A stretch of 64,000 nt of DNA from Robiginitomaculum sp. GTDB taxonomy: Bacteria; Pseudomonadota; Alphaproteobacteria; Caulobacterales; Maricaulaceae. Below, piece after piece: positions 33,995 to 43,049 of the stretch. The stretch is from NCBI GenBank assembly GCA_002733605.1, contig NVWK01000001.1, positions 361,837 to 425,836 of the forward strand. Reading direction: 5' to 3'. Numbering within the stretch: the stretch's first letter is position 1; the number at the start of each line of letters is the position of its first letter. Both the position numbers and the translations under genes were made by a program. The notes under the pieces are model-generated. The model searched no databases. It was not told the origin of the DNA and was given only the letters and a program-made list of their open reading frames with translations.

Positions 33995-34356
33995 CAGTGT
34001 TCCTCCTCTTCCTCAACGACGGCTTCGCCCGGGTTTGGCGCACGAAAATGACCCAGTAATGGCTTAAGTCCCGCCTGATGCGCAGCATTCGCCACCGCGT
34101 GAGACGCTGTCGGGCTGGTCAGGAACAGGAAGAAGGCGATCAGTAATAATTTCAAACTGGTTTGCGTGAAACCGGACTGAACCATCAACCCTAAAATCAC
34201 AAGCTCTGCCCCCAGCGTATCCGTCATGCCTGCCGCGTGCATGCGCGTATAAAAATCGGGAAGCCGGATAATGCCTATTGACCCAGCCAAGACAAAAAAC
34301 ACGCCGCTAACAATTAATGCCGCGCTTATGAACATTTGCAAAACCTCGATACTCAT
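33994..34356 (-). CDS. mrpG: Mrp antiporter subunit G
   Basis: A protein of 120 residues with three membrane helices. SGVFFVLAGSIGIIRLPDFY, TRMHAAGMTDTLGAELVILG and KLLLIAFFLFLTSPTASHAV are the MrpG/MnhG signatures. The C-terminus ends in an acidic run (EAVVEEEEEH). It overlaps MrpF by four bases at its start and shares one base with the DUF4040 gene at its stop, so translation is coupled along the operon. Confidence 0.93.
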   Translation of the reverse strand: MSIEVLQMFISAALIVSGVFFVLAGSIGIIRLPDFYTRMHAAGMTDTLGAELVILGLMVQSGFTQTSLKLLLIAFFLFLTSPTASHAVANAAHQAGLKPLLGHFRAPNPGEAVVEEEEEH

Positions 34357-34712
34357 GTGCGCCTCCCCCGCTTAACCGGCCCCGTTTTTTTACCGGTTTT
34401 AATTGTCGGTTTATCAATATGGGCGTCTTCCAAAGACATGTCCAAGGCGCGGTAGCGGAAAAATTTCAAAACGGCAATCGTGGCAATAAAATTCATCAAC
34501 GCATATAAAATCGCAATATCAATCCCGTCTGTCCGCCCGATCACAAAAGAGAACACGCACAAAAATAAAATCGTCGTTGTCCCGAAGGAATTCACCGCCA
34601 AAACACGATCATAAAGCGTTGGCCCACTCAGCAGTCGTGCCAAAACAAGCGCCATAGCAACAAGCATGAAAATCGCCGCACCAAGATTAAGAGTGTACAA
34701 AAAATGTGCCAT
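34353..34712 (-). CDS. mrpF: Mrp antiporter subunit F
   Basis: A protein of 119 residues with three membrane helices. ALVLARLLSGPTLYDRVLAV followed by NSFGTTTILFLCVFSF is the MrpF/MnhF signature, and DIAILYALMNFIATIAVLKF closes it. The C-terminal ~25 residues are basic (KPTIKTGKKTGPVKRGRRT), longer than usual. Starts immediately after the MrpE stop and overlaps MrpG by four bases. Confidence 0.92.
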   Translation of the reverse strand: MAHFLYTLNLGAAIFMLVAMALVLARLLSGPTLYDRVLAVNSFGTTTILFLCVFSFVIGRTDGIDIAILYALMNFIATIAVLKFFRYRALDMSLEDAHIDKPTIKTGKKTGPVKRGRRT

Positions 34713-35291
34713 CTATTTCCCCTTACCCGCCATCTTGGAAACTGTCTTGGAAGCTGCCTTGGAAACCACCTTGGCCCGTGTCTTTTTCACCTTAGGCGTC
34801 GGCCCCGCAAGCATCGGATCGCTGACAGCCCACCCTGATCTCTCGCCCATTTCCTTAAATCCTTGCGCCCCCGTCAATTCATCCAACAAAGCATGCACAA
34901 GTATCTCGCCGTCTTCCAATTCGACCGAAATTGTACCCGGAGTCAGGGTAATCGAATTGGCAAATACGGTGCGTCCCATATCCGTGCTTTGTTTCATATC
35001 CACTTTAAATACGGATGGAGAAATTTCCATATCCGGGTTCAAAACGGCCTTAACAACGCTCATATTGGCCTTGGCGATTTCTTTGAACAGCCAGGCAAAA
35101 TAAACCAGAGATTTTCCATGCGCATAAGGCGTTGTTTCCCCATCCAGCAATTTCATGCGCGCACTTAACCACACGACCAGAACCACGGAAACAGTGCCAG
35201 AAACGAACAAAACCGTATGATCAAAATATCCGGACAGAGTGAACCAGTATATGACCAGAACAATCAATAGCACGAATGCTGACTTCACCAT
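34713..35291 (-). CDS. mrpE: Mrp antiporter subunit E, first gene of the operon
   Basis: A protein of 192 residues. Two N-terminal membrane helices (FVLLIVLVIYWFTLSGYFDH, LFVSGTVSVVLVVWLSARM) precede the soluble domain with VVKAVLNPDMEISPSVFKVD and the invariant ANSITLTPGTISVELEDG. A basic C-terminal tail of about 30 residues (KVKKTRAKVVSKAASKTVSK) is added to the normal MrpE. The operon promoter should lie in 35292-35426 between this gene and the DUF2336 gene; I see no clear hexamers there, and no terminator. Confidence 0.93.
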   Translation of the reverse strand: MVKSAFVLLIVLVIYWFTLSGYFDHTVLFVSGTVSVVLVVWLSARMKLLDGETTPYAHGKSLVYFAWLFKEIAKANMSVVKAVLNPDMEISPSVFKVDMKQSTDMGRTVFANSITLTPGTISVELEDGEILVHALLDELTGAQGFKEMGERSGWAVSDPMLAGPTPKVKKTRAKVVSKAASKTVSKMAGKGK

Positions 35292-35426
35292 TTTATCCCC
35301 TTTAATATTTTAACGGGGGCAATATAGCGGTAATAAAAACGCGGGCCAAGCCTTGAGAGACCAGAATTTAAAAATAAATTTCTTGACTCTATTTACGTTC
35401 CCAAAGTGGGTCGTTCAGAACTGGAA

Positions 35427-36647
35427 TTATTTACGATTCCCGAAAACCAGCGCTGCAGTGATCGCCGCCGCACCATAATCTTCTTCCTTCGGAATAACGC
35501 CACGCTTAATATACTGCAATACTTCCGGAGTCAGGGAGGAGGTAAGCGACCAGTTCCAATACCGCAACACGGTTTGGGCATTATTGGTCGAGATCGAATC
35601 ATATATATGTACAGCGTCACTCAGGGCCGGATTTTCAGAGCCATCTTCCAAAAACTCCACCCGCCGCAAGGCCCGCCATAATTTGCCAATATTCTCACGC
35701 TTTAAACCGGTAGCTTTACACAAAATAGCCAGGGCTTCCCCGCCTTCATCCGTCATGATTTGTGCGCCTGTGGCTGGCTTAAGCCCGGCCATATAGGAAA
35801 TTTCCTGAGCAATATCACGCGTCATGCCGTTCACATGCGCCTGCTCAATTGCATCTTCCAGATCTTCGTACTGGGAACGCTCGGTTGCGGCCCGGTTGCG
35901 TTGCCGGCGTTCAATAAATTGTAACGCCTTACGCACAGCCGCGTCATTCCAGCCCTCTGCAGCCGCTTGGGGATATAAATCCGCACAACTATTTTGCAAC
36001 ACGGAGCGCGTAACCCCGAAGCGCCGCAATATGGTTTTACGGTTTTTTGTATCTGCCCACCAAAACATGGTCAACCCATGGGAAGGCCGCAATTCTTCAC
36101 GTTTACACATGAGAGTTACATAGGGCTGGTACTGGCGCGAAACTGTCAATATCCGCTGGATCGCCGTTTCCGAAAAATTCGCCCCCGTATTCCTTAAAAG
36201 CGTTTCAACAACATCTTCTTCCAAGAACTGCACAAGGGCATCAACAACCGCGTCAGACACTTTGCGCCGTTGCGCCATAACTTTTCTATGGGCCATGGAC
36301 ACCTTGCGGGCGATTTGTATTAAATCGGAATCCGTCAGACTATTACTTTTTTCAAGAACGTGTTTAGCCACCTCAATCTCGTCTTTGGCCAAAATAATCA
36401 GGATTGTTCGCGGCGCCTCATTGAGCATAACAAGGCGTTTAGCCACACTGGCGCGCATGGGCAGTTCTGCATCCCGTAAAAGCTCGACCAACACATCCCC
36501 CGCCATATGACGTTCTTGTGGAGCCAATTGGGAAGCCGGTATACAAATCACATCCGAAAGGCGTTTCACCAAAGCCTTACGCACACCGCTAGGGGGCTGT
36601 TTGCCCGTAATTTCCTCAGTCAGTTCGAGTGCTGGTGCCGCAGACAT
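35427..36647 (-). CDS. DUF2336 protein
   Basis: A helical protein of 406 residues. LVKRLSDVICIPASQLAPQE, RHMAGDVLVELLRDAELPMR, EVAKHVLEKSNSLTDSDLIQ and VDALVQFLEEDVVETLLRNT are the HEAT-like DUF2336 region that occupies the N-terminal half; the second half is also helical and ends with a proline-free acidic segment. The family is alphaproteobacterial and functionally undefined. It stands alone between the Mrp operon and the divergent oligopeptidase gene (131-base spacer). Confidence 0.85.
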   Translation of the reverse strand: MSAAPALELTEEITGKQPPSGVRKALVKRLSDVICIPASQLAPQERHMAGDVLVELLRDAELPMRASVAKRLVMLNEAPRTILIILAKDEIEVAKHVLEKSNSLTDSDLIQIARKVSMAHRKVMAQRRKVSDAVVDALVQFLEEDVVETLLRNTGANFSETAIQRILTVSRQYQPYVTLMCKREELRPSHGLTMFWWADTKNRKTILRRFGVTRSVLQNSCADLYPQAAAEGWNDAAVRKALQFIERRQRNRAATERSQYEDLEDAIEQAHVNGMTRDIAQEISYMAGLKPATGAQIMTDEGGEALAILCKATGLKRENIGKLWRALRRVEFLEDGSENPALSDAVHIYDSISTNNAQTVLRYWNWSLTSSLTPEVLQYIKRGVIPKEEDYGAAAITAALVFGNRK

Positions 36648-36778
36648 GTCTTAAGTCCTCACAATTTCCCACATATACACCCTAGAACCTAGTGGTATTC
36701 TGTTAACCAAGTGTATATGAAATACGATCTCGCAGGCTGTAGCCATCTTGTTCACATCCAACACAGAACGTTAAATCC

Positions 36779-38893
36779 ATGCCCTTTTCATCTCAAAATA
36801 CCCCAGCCCCAAGCGCCAAGAAACGTCCTCTCAGCATTACCCAGCTTGGACGGACCCGCACAGATGCATATGCGTGGCTAAAAGATGAAAACTGGCAAAA
36901 AGTTATGGAAGACCCTTCTGTTCTCGATCCCGTAATTCGCAGCCATTTGGAAGCTGAAAATGCCTATTGCACGGCGTTAATGGCCGATACAAAACCACTG
37001 CAATCCAAATTGGTTGCCGAGATGAAAGGCCGGATCAAGGACGATGACAGCACAGTTCCCGCGCCGGACGGCCCACATTCATACGGACATAGATACCGCG
37101 CTGGCGACCAACATGGTCTATATTTTCGTATACCGCGGGACACTGGCACGACGTCGGAAGACATTCTTCTTGATGCAGATGCCCTCGCTACGCGCATGAA
37201 GGCCGAAGGGCATCCTTTCTTCGACATTAATGGCGTCATTCACACAGATGATCACAAACACCTTGCCTACGCCGTCGATTTAAAAGGTTCGGAACGCTAC
37301 ATTATCACAGTTTTGGATATAGGCACTGATGCCGTCATCGGCCAACCTCTTGAAAATACGTCTGGAGATTTTGAATGGGCTAAAGACGGAGAAACTCTAT
37401 TTTGGGTGGAACGTGACGACAATCAGCGTCCCTGCAAAGTCTTTTACAAAAACATGTTTGATCCAGACGCCACCCCGACACTTATCTACACCGAAACCGA
37501 TCCCGGTTTCTTCATCTCGGTATCACGCTCAGATACGGGTAATTACATGGAAATCGTCTGCAATGATCACACCAGTTCCGAAACATGGCTCATGCCTGCC
37601 GACGCACCTCAAACGCCACCCCGCTGTGCATCCCCAAGGCAGGCTTTGCGGGAATACACACTACACGATCATGATGATGATTTTTACGTGCTGACCAATG
37701 CAGACGGCGCAACCGATTTCAAAATCATGAAAACAAAACAAAACCAACCAGAGGCCAAACATTGGCAGGACTTCATTGCCCACACACCGGGCACACTCAT
37801 TCTTGGCATCGAAACCTACAAAGGCTATCTCGTCCGGCTGGAACGGGTAAATGCTTTGCCCCGAATTGTCATTCATGAAATTGCCAGTGGTATAGAACAC
37901 AGTATCGAGTTTGATGAAGAAGCCTATGCGCTTGGCCTGATTGGCGGCTATGAATTTGATACGCCCTGGCTCCGTTTTGGTTATTCTTCACCCACAACAC
38001 CGGGACAGATTTTTGATTACCATATGGGGACACACGAACGGAAGCTTCTCAAAACCAATGAAATCCCATCCGGACATGTTCCAGAGAATTACCAAACCAA
38101 ACGTTTGGAAATCACCGCACGGGACGGAGAAACCATTCCTGTGACGCTCATCATGCAGAGCGGGTCTACAATGGATGGGCAGGCCCCGTGCCTGCTTTAC
38201 GGATATGGATCATACGGCATCACGATTCCGGCCGGATTTCGCACCAATATCCTCTCCCTTATCGACCAGGGGTTTGTCTATGCGATTGCCCATGTCAGGG
38301 GCGGTATGGCCAAAGGGTATGACTGGTACACCAAAGGGAAATTAACCACCAAACAGGCCACATTTGATGATTTTATCGATGTCGGGTCTGGCCTTGCCAA
38401 ATTGGGATATACATCTGAAGGAAAAATTATTGCGCATGGTGGTTCCGCCGGCGGCTTACTGGTTGGGGCGGCCCTGAACCAAGCACCGCAATTATTTGGC
38501 GGCGTCATTGCGGCTGTTCCATTTGTTGATGTGCTTAACACGATGAGTGACGAGAGCCTGCCCCTGACCCCACCTGAATGGCCGGAATGGGGCAACCCCT
38601 TGATCAGCGAAACCGATTATGACCAAATCGCCGCCTATTCACCCTATGATAATGTAGGGGCGCGGGCTTATCCGCCCGTCCTCATTACAGCCGGTCTCAC
38701 CGATCCACGTGTCACCTATTGGGAACCGGCAAAATGGGCTGCAAAACTTCGCGAGCATCAAAAAGCAGACGCCCCGATCCTCCTGCGCACAAATATGGAT
38801 GCGGGTCATCAGGGCGAAGCGGGACGCTATGACAGTCTTAAGGAAGTCGCATTTGAATACGCATTTGCTCTTAAGGTTGCCGGGCTTGCTTGA
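36779..38893 (+). CDS. ptrB: Oligopeptidase B (S9A prolyl-oligopeptidase family)
   Basis: A protein of 704 residues, cytoplasmic with no signal peptide. The N-terminal beta-propeller begins YAWLKDENWQKVMEDP. The hydrolase domain has LLYGYGSYGITIPAGFRTNI, AHVRGGMAKGYDWYTKGKL and the nucleophile GGSAGGLL with Ser556. The acidic residue is in TAGLTDPRVTYWEPAKW and the catalytic His in NMDAGHQGEAG. PPEWPEWGNPL is typical of oligopeptidase B, which cuts after Arg/Lys in small peptides. Full length and intact. It converges with the TPR gene after 20 bases. Confidence 0.93.
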   Translation: MPFSSQNTPAPSAKKRPLSITQLGRTRTDAYAWLKDENWQKVMEDPSVLDPVIRSHLEAENAYCTALMADTKPLQSKLVAEMKGRIKDDDSTVPAPDGPHSYGHRYRAGDQHGLYFRIPRDTGTTSEDILLDADALATRMKAEGHPFFDINGVIHTDDHKHLAYAVDLKGSERYIITVLDIGTDAVIGQPLENTSGDFEWAKDGETLFWVERDDNQRPCKVFYKNMFDPDATPTLIYTETDPGFFISVSRSDTGNYMEIVCNDHTSSETWLMPADAPQTPPRCASPRQALREYTLHDHDDDFYVLTNADGATDFKIMKTKQNQPEAKHWQDFIAHTPGTLILGIETYKGYLVRLERVNALPRIVIHEIASGIEHSIEFDEEAYALGLIGGYEFDTPWLRFGYSSPTTPGQIFDYHMGTHERKLLKTNEIPSGHVPENYQTKRLEITARDGETIPVTLIMQSGSTMDGQAPCLLYGYGSYGITIPAGFRTNILSLIDQGFVYAIAHVRGGMAKGYDWYTKGKLTTKQATFDDFIDVGSGLAKLGYTSEGKIIAHGGSAGGLLVGAALNQAPQLFGGVIAAVPFVDVLNTMSDESLPLTPPEWPEWGNPLISETDYDQIAAYSPYDNVGARAYPPVLITAGLTDPRVTYWEPAKWAAKLREHQKADAPILLRTNMDAGHQGEAGRYDSLKEVAFEYAFALKVAGLA

Positions 38894-38913
38894 ATAGTTT
38901 TCGCGGAAATAGA

Positions 38914-39693
38914 TTATTGGGCATCAAGGGCTTGCCAAAGCTCTTGATCATCTGGCCATATTCCAACCATTTTTTGCAACACATCTCTACGCTTGTCAGA
39001 CAAGCCCAATTGCAAATACAGGAAATTAAGCAGGTCATAGTGCTTGCGTTCTTTTGTTTTCGCTGCATCAAACCAATGTTCAGCCCACGGCAAAGCTCTA
39101 TCATATTGTTCCGCCTGCGACCAAGCTTGCCACAACATTTCCATATGGGCCGGTTTTAAAACCCCTCCAGTGTGTCCCCAATCCTCCAGCATTTCCGCGC
39201 CCTGCTTGAACTCGCCACTTGCGATCAAAAGCTGCGCTATATTTATTCTTAGACGAGAAGTTTCCGACGGTAAAAGACCACCAGCACGTATCGCCAACTC
39301 GAAATTTTGCAGTGCAGCCTCATATTTATTTAATTTATAATGGCAAGCCCCGAGCATTTGGTGGATCGTGGATTTCTCATATGATGAGAGTTCCGTCGCC
39401 CCCAAAGCCGCTTCCAAAGCAGGCACGGCTTCAGAAAAATCCGCGTCATCCATATAGTATTGTGCCGTCAGCACGTCTTGGCCAATTTTAGATGAGAACT
39501 GCCTATCTTCTTGTGCAGATGCTTGCCGATATTCGGGTTTTTGCTTGAGGGCCTCTTCTGCCCATGCCAGATGGCCTGCCCCCAGCATCAAGCCCGCCAT
39601 TAAAACCCCAACCCTAAAGTAATTTGTTTTACGATACCCCCCACCTTGTCCAATGTATGAGTTTTGCTCCAAGTTTTTACTAACATTTTTCAT
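38914..39693 (-). CDS. Periplasmic TPR protein, short paralogue of the TonB-operon TPR protein
   Basis: A protein of 259 residues with a signal peptide (YFRVGVLMAGLMLGAGHLAWA). From residue ~55 it is a TPR solenoid (QYYMDDADFSEAVPALEAAL, MLGACHYKLNKYEAALQNFE). It is closely similar along its length to the first ~260 residues of the 504-residue TPR protein at 39945-41459 (for example AHMEMLWQAWSQAEQYDRAL against AHIEMLWQAWSQAERYDRAL). It lies beyond that gene's terminator, with its own GGGGAGGG ribosome binding site, so it is a separate transcription unit. Probably a recent partial duplicate, perhaps for a different outer-membrane receptor. Confidence 0.88.
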   Translation of the reverse strand: MKNVSKNLEQNSYIGQGGGYRKTNYFRVGVLMAGLMLGAGHLAWAEEALKQKPEYRQASAQEDRQFSSKIGQDVLTAQYYMDDADFSEAVPALEAALGATELSSYEKSTIHQMLGACHYKLNKYEAALQNFELAIRAGGLLPSETSRLRINIAQLLIASGEFKQGAEMLEDWGHTGGVLKPAHMEMLWQAWSQAEQYDRALPWAEHWFDAAKTKERKHYDLLNFLYLQLGLSDKRRDVLQKMVGIWPDDQELWQALDAQ

Positions 39694-39897
39694 AGTTTAC
39701 CCTCCCCGGCATTAGAATAGATTTCATTTATTGATATGATATAACATAGTGCTATTGTTAATGCAATAACATAACACTGACAATGCCCTATACACTCAGA
39801 CTAAGAGGAGAACCATTGCACGCATGCGCATTAGCCAAAGGTATTCATGAAACCAAGCTCTAGAAATTTTACAAATTCAGACCTTCATCATCCCAAT
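39694..39897 (-). promoter_or_regulatory. AT-rich promoter region of the short TPR gene
   Basis: About 200 bases with no convincing gene. The segment nearest the start codon is AT-rich and contains the direct repeat ATAACATA at 39741-39748 and 39766-39773. A 15-codon frame preceded by AGGAG (TTG near 39829) points the other way and is probably chance. Promoter function is inferred from position. Confidence 0.35.
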
Positions 39898-39923
39898 AAA
39901 AAACCCGGCACAAGGCCGGGTTT
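39898..39923 (-). terminator. Intrinsic terminator of the TonB2-type operon
   Basis: Minus strand: a 9-bp stem AAACCCGGC / GCCGGGTTT with a 5-base loop, continuing into TTT ATT. It lies 22 bases after the stop codon of the 504-residue TPR protein. Strong G+C stem and T-run; it separates the operon from the downstream TPR paralogue. Confidence 0.88.
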
Positions 39924-39944
39924 AAAATAAAACAAGAAGAGGTT

Positions 39945-41459
39945 TTACTCGTCTTCTTCCACCCTACGGCGGTATGTATTGTCATATTCCGGTTTATAGG
40001 CTAGGCAAGAATCCTCATCTAAAATAAATTCGCCTGCGAAAACCATATTTGCATAGGCTTGCCGGATCGCAATATAACACTGCTCTTTGCGAACATTTGC
40101 TTCAAAAATACACCGGTTTTCAACCGCCTTGGTTTCAGCCCGGATAAATGTTTTCCATTTACGTGCATTTCCAGCCTCACGAGAAGACGCCGGCACATTA
40201 TCAAAAGCCTGTACAGCCGTCACACGTTTTGCCGTCCATGGTGCTGATTTTTTCTGAGCATCAGACATATCGCAATTTATCCGCGCCTCACGGGCCGCAC
40301 TGTCATAGCGACAATTGGCAATAAGCACCCATGCTTTACCTTGATCAAATCCACGATCCATAGCTTTCTTAAAGGCATCCTCTGAGCGTACACATTGCCC
40401 CTCATTAAACAAAGCTTCGCCCAAATCTGCGTAAAGTTTTGCTTTCCCCGAGGAAGCCGCCGCTTGTTCCAAAATTGGAATCGCCCGCTTATATTCCCGT
40501 GACTGCCGGAGCAGATCCGAGAGTTGTACTAATTTATCAGATGTTTTCGCAATACGCCCGGCATTCATCTCACGCTCAAGAATTTGCGCTGCCTGAAATG
40601 GCATATCATAGAAACTATAATACTGAACAACTCTGGTCAGATCTGCCTCTGAACTATAGGCGCCACCGAGATACAGCATTTTACTCACTTCGAAGGCTTC
40701 CTGTTCACGTCCACCATTTGCCAACATAGATGCCCAAGCATCCCAAAGGGTTTTGTCTTCGGGCCAACGGTTAATCATCTGTTTGACAATGTCAGCCTGC
40801 TTAGCCGGCATATTCAAATTGTTGTACATAAAGTTCAAAAGATCAAAATGCTTGCGTAGCTTTGGACGGGCTGCATTAAACCAGCGCTCGGCCCACGGCA
40901 GTGCACGGTCATATCGTTCCGCTTGTGACCAGGCTTGCCATAGCATTTCAATGTGGGCAGGTTTCAACTGGCCACCATTACGGTTCCAAGTTTCCAACAT
41001 TTGCGCACCACGAACAAACTGATCGTTAGCAATCAATAACTGGGCAATATTTACCCGTAAATTCGAGCTTTCATTAGGCAGCAAACCACCGGCACTAATC
41101 GCAGCTTCAAAAGCACGAATAGCTTGGTCATATTGGTTGTTTTGGTAATAACTACTGCCAAGCAACTGATTGATCACACTGCGCTCATACGGGTTTATAT
41201 CAGGCAGAGCCAAGGCCTTGTTCAGCTCGGAAATAGCAGCGGAATATTGCTCTGCAGTCATAAATTCCTGAGCCACAAGTACAATCCCGCCCGTTTTGGC
41301 ACTAAACTGTCGCCCTGCTGCTGCCTCTTCTTCAGTCTGCGCATAGGCGTTATTAACACTTAGCACCGCAAATCCGCCACTTACAAGGAGGGCAAGAGCT
41401 GTTGAAACTAAAAAGCGCTTAAAAGGAAAAGGGCTTGGAGAGGATTGGATAATATTCAT
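39945..41459 (-). CDS. Periplasmic TPR protein of the TonB2-type operon
   Basis: About 504 residues from ATG 41459 (a GTG at 41471 is also in frame). Signal peptide VSTALALLVSGGFAVLSVNNAYAQ. Repeated TPR helices follow (AISELNKALALPDINPYERS, LLGSSYYQNNQYDQAIRAFE, ILEQAAASSGKAKLYADLGE). The C-terminal 130 residues carry cysteines in pairs (CRYDSAAREARINCDMSDAQ, CIFEANVRKEQCYIAIRQAY). In gammaproteobacterial TonB2-type clusters a TPR protein is also the last gene and takes part in TonB-dependent function. It follows tonB by 76 bases. Confidence 0.88.
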   Translation of the reverse strand: MNIIQSSPSPFPFKRFLVSTALALLVSGGFAVLSVNNAYAQTEEEAAAGRQFSAKTGGIVLVAQEFMTAEQYSAAISELNKALALPDINPYERSVINQLLGSSYYQNNQYDQAIRAFEAAISAGGLLPNESSNLRVNIAQLLIANDQFVRGAQMLETWNRNGGQLKPAHIEMLWQAWSQAERYDRALPWAERWFNAARPKLRKHFDLLNFMYNNLNMPAKQADIVKQMINRWPEDKTLWDAWASMLANGGREQEAFEVSKMLYLGGAYSSEADLTRVVQYYSFYDMPFQAAQILEREMNAGRIAKTSDKLVQLSDLLRQSREYKRAIPILEQAAASSGKAKLYADLGEALFNEGQCVRSEDAFKKAMDRGFDQGKAWVLIANCRYDSAAREARINCDMSDAQKKSAPWTAKRVTAVQAFDNVPASSREAGNARKWKTFIRAETKAVENRCIFEANVRKEQCYIAIRQAYANMVFAGEFILDEDSCLAYKPEYDNTYRRRVEEDE

Positions 41460-41535
41460 TGATTTTCTCACACCAGTTTACATTTGATTGCGAACCTGAA
41501 CAGAGTTGGAACACCCCGCCCAGATTAACATGTTT

Positions 41536-42165
41536 CTACTCCGGAATAATATTTCCGCGTTCATCCGAAAGGTTAAAGGTGATTTTTGTTTCCACCCCCT
41601 GGCGTGCGACCGAACGCCCGTTCACAATTTTCGGTTGATATTTCCATTTTTCAACAGATTTGATTGAAGAGCGCCTAAACACAGAAGAAGAACAATAGGC
41701 CACAACAACTTCATAAGGCTGACCTTCCGGGCTCACACTGAAACGCACTGTACAATGTCCGCTTTTCTCCGCACGTGGCGGCATAATAGGCGGAATACGT
41801 ACCAATGGCTGCGCATCACGATCACTCACTGTAATTTTAAAGCTTTGTCTATCTAGCTTCGGCGTTTCAAAATCGGGGATAGCCCCTTCCAGAGACGCAA
41901 TCGCGACATTCGGCTGCGCAGCTTGCTGACGCTCAATTTGCGGCGGCGGCGGCGGCGTTACAACCTTGCGGATTTTTGCAATTTTAGTTTCCCGTACGGC
42001 GACTTTAATGTCTTCAACCTTCGGGTTAATTTCGAAGCTGGCATTGTCGAGCTTTTCTTCAGGTTTAAAATCACCCTTGATCAACAACATCATCATCACA
42101 AACAATGAAAATGTGACAAAACCAGCAATTACGGTTCCAATGCCCCAACGTAAAAATACATTCAT
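41536..42165 (-). CDS. Energy transducer TonB (TonB2 type)
   Basis: A protein of 209 residues. One N-terminal membrane anchor (VIAGFVTFSLFVMMMLLI), a short proline-rich linker (KVVTPPPPPQIERQQ) and a C-terminal TonB domain: GHCTVRFSVSPEGQPYEVVV, RRSSIKSVEKWKYQPKIVNG and GVETKITFNL. It links the proton motive force at the inner membrane to outer-membrane receptors. The linker is short, as in TonB2 proteins. It lies ten bases after the second ExbD gene. Confidence 0.92.
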   Translation of the reverse strand: MNVFLRWGIGTVIAGFVTFSLFVMMMLLIKGDFKPEEKLDNASFEINPKVEDIKVAVRETKIAKIRKVVTPPPPPQIERQQAAQPNVAIASLEGAIPDFETPKLDRQSFKITVSDRDAQPLVRIPPIMPPRAEKSGHCTVRFSVSPEGQPYEVVVAYCSSSVFRRSSIKSVEKWKYQPKIVNGRSVARQGVETKITFNLSDERGNIIPE

Positions 42166-42174
42166 TACACTCTC

Positions 42175-42570
42175 CTAATTGGTCGACACACGTGTTTCAA
42201 TTAACAATTCTGTCAGTAATTCCTGCACAGCCATAACAGTGCCCACATGCGCTGTTTTGTCTCCGATGATAATCGCATTGGCTTTCGGGTTTTCATCCCG
42301 TAAAGCCAAAATGACAGGGCGAATTTCATTCACGGCATAAGGTTGTTTGTCAATCCAGACCTCGTCATCGCCATTCACGGCAATTAGAATACCTGGCATC
42401 CACTCTTCATCCATTTGTGCATCCGGTCGATTGGGTTCAATACCGGGTGTTTTCACGAACACAGAGGTTACAATGAAGAAAATCAACAAAATAAACACCA
42501 CGTCGAGCATGGGTGTCATGTTCAACTCGGTATCTTCGCTTTCAACTTCTATACGACTACGTCTTGCCAT
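42175..42570 (-). CDS. ExbD-family biopolymer transporter, second copy
   Basis: A protein of 131 residues. Short basic N-terminus, then the single membrane helix MTPMLDVVFILLIFFIVTSV with the proton-carrying Asp, and a periplasmic domain (PVILALRDENPKANAIIIGD). It is paired with the ExbD copy upstream across 68 bases. Two ExbD genes in one TonB operon could form a mixed dimer or serve different stoichiometries; that is inference. Confidence 0.92.
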   Translation of the reverse strand: MARRSRIEVESEDTELNMTPMLDVVFILLIFFIVTSVFVKTPGIEPNRPDAQMDEEWMPGILIAVNGDDEVWIDKQPYAVNEIRPVILALRDENPKANAIIIGDKTAHVGTVMAVQELLTELLIETRVSTN

Positions 42571-42638
42571 TTTGTTACCTTATCACATTTAAATTCATTT
42601 TGCAAGTCCGTTCAGTACCGAATTGCAATACAGTTCAC

Positions 42639-43049
42639 TTATCCAGCAGGAATAATCTCGATCTTTGAGGAAAGTCCTTTTTGATCAAAGCTATCTTTAA
42701 GATAAACAAGATTACCATGCTGGGCCAACTCACTGACACGTAAAATAATATTAGCACCCGGTTTTTCACCCAATGTACCCTCAACCACAAGGGTCACGCG
42801 GTCACATTCCGTACTATTCCCATCTACACTGCACTGATTTCTAGCATCAACATAAACAACAATTGCAGGCTTCGAAGGCGGGGTAATATCACTATCTGGA
42901 GGCGGAGGCGGAGGCGTCAAATCGATACCTTTCTCGCTCAAGAACGTCGCGGTCACGATGAAGAAAATCAACATGATAAACACGATATCCAACATTGGTG
43001 TCATATCGATATCAGAATCGTCTTCACCTTTTTTATGTCGTCTTCTCAT
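42639..43049 (-). CDS. ExbD-family biopolymer transporter, first copy
   Basis: A protein of 136 residues. Basic N-terminus (MRRRHKKGEDDSDID), membrane helix MTPMLDIVFIMLIFFIVTAT with Asp, then a proline cluster (DLTPPPPPPDSDITPPSKPA) and the periplasmic domain. Contains a Cys pair (NQCSVDGNSTECDRV) that may form a disulfide. Its start overlaps the ExbB stop by four bases (ATGA). Role: stator rod in the ExbB-ExbD motor. Confidence 0.92.
   Translation of the reverse strand: MRRRHKKGEDDSDIDMTPMLDIVFIMLIFFIVTATFLSEKGIDLTPPPPPPDSDITPPSKPAIVVYVDARNQCSVDGNSTECDRVTLVVEGTLGEKPGANIILRVSELAQHGNLVYLKDSFDQKGLSSKIEIIPAG

Noticed and set aside
39823-39876. 15-codon leader peptide with AGGAG
   Set aside because: No downstream gene on that strand within reach and no attenuator-like structure; likely chance.
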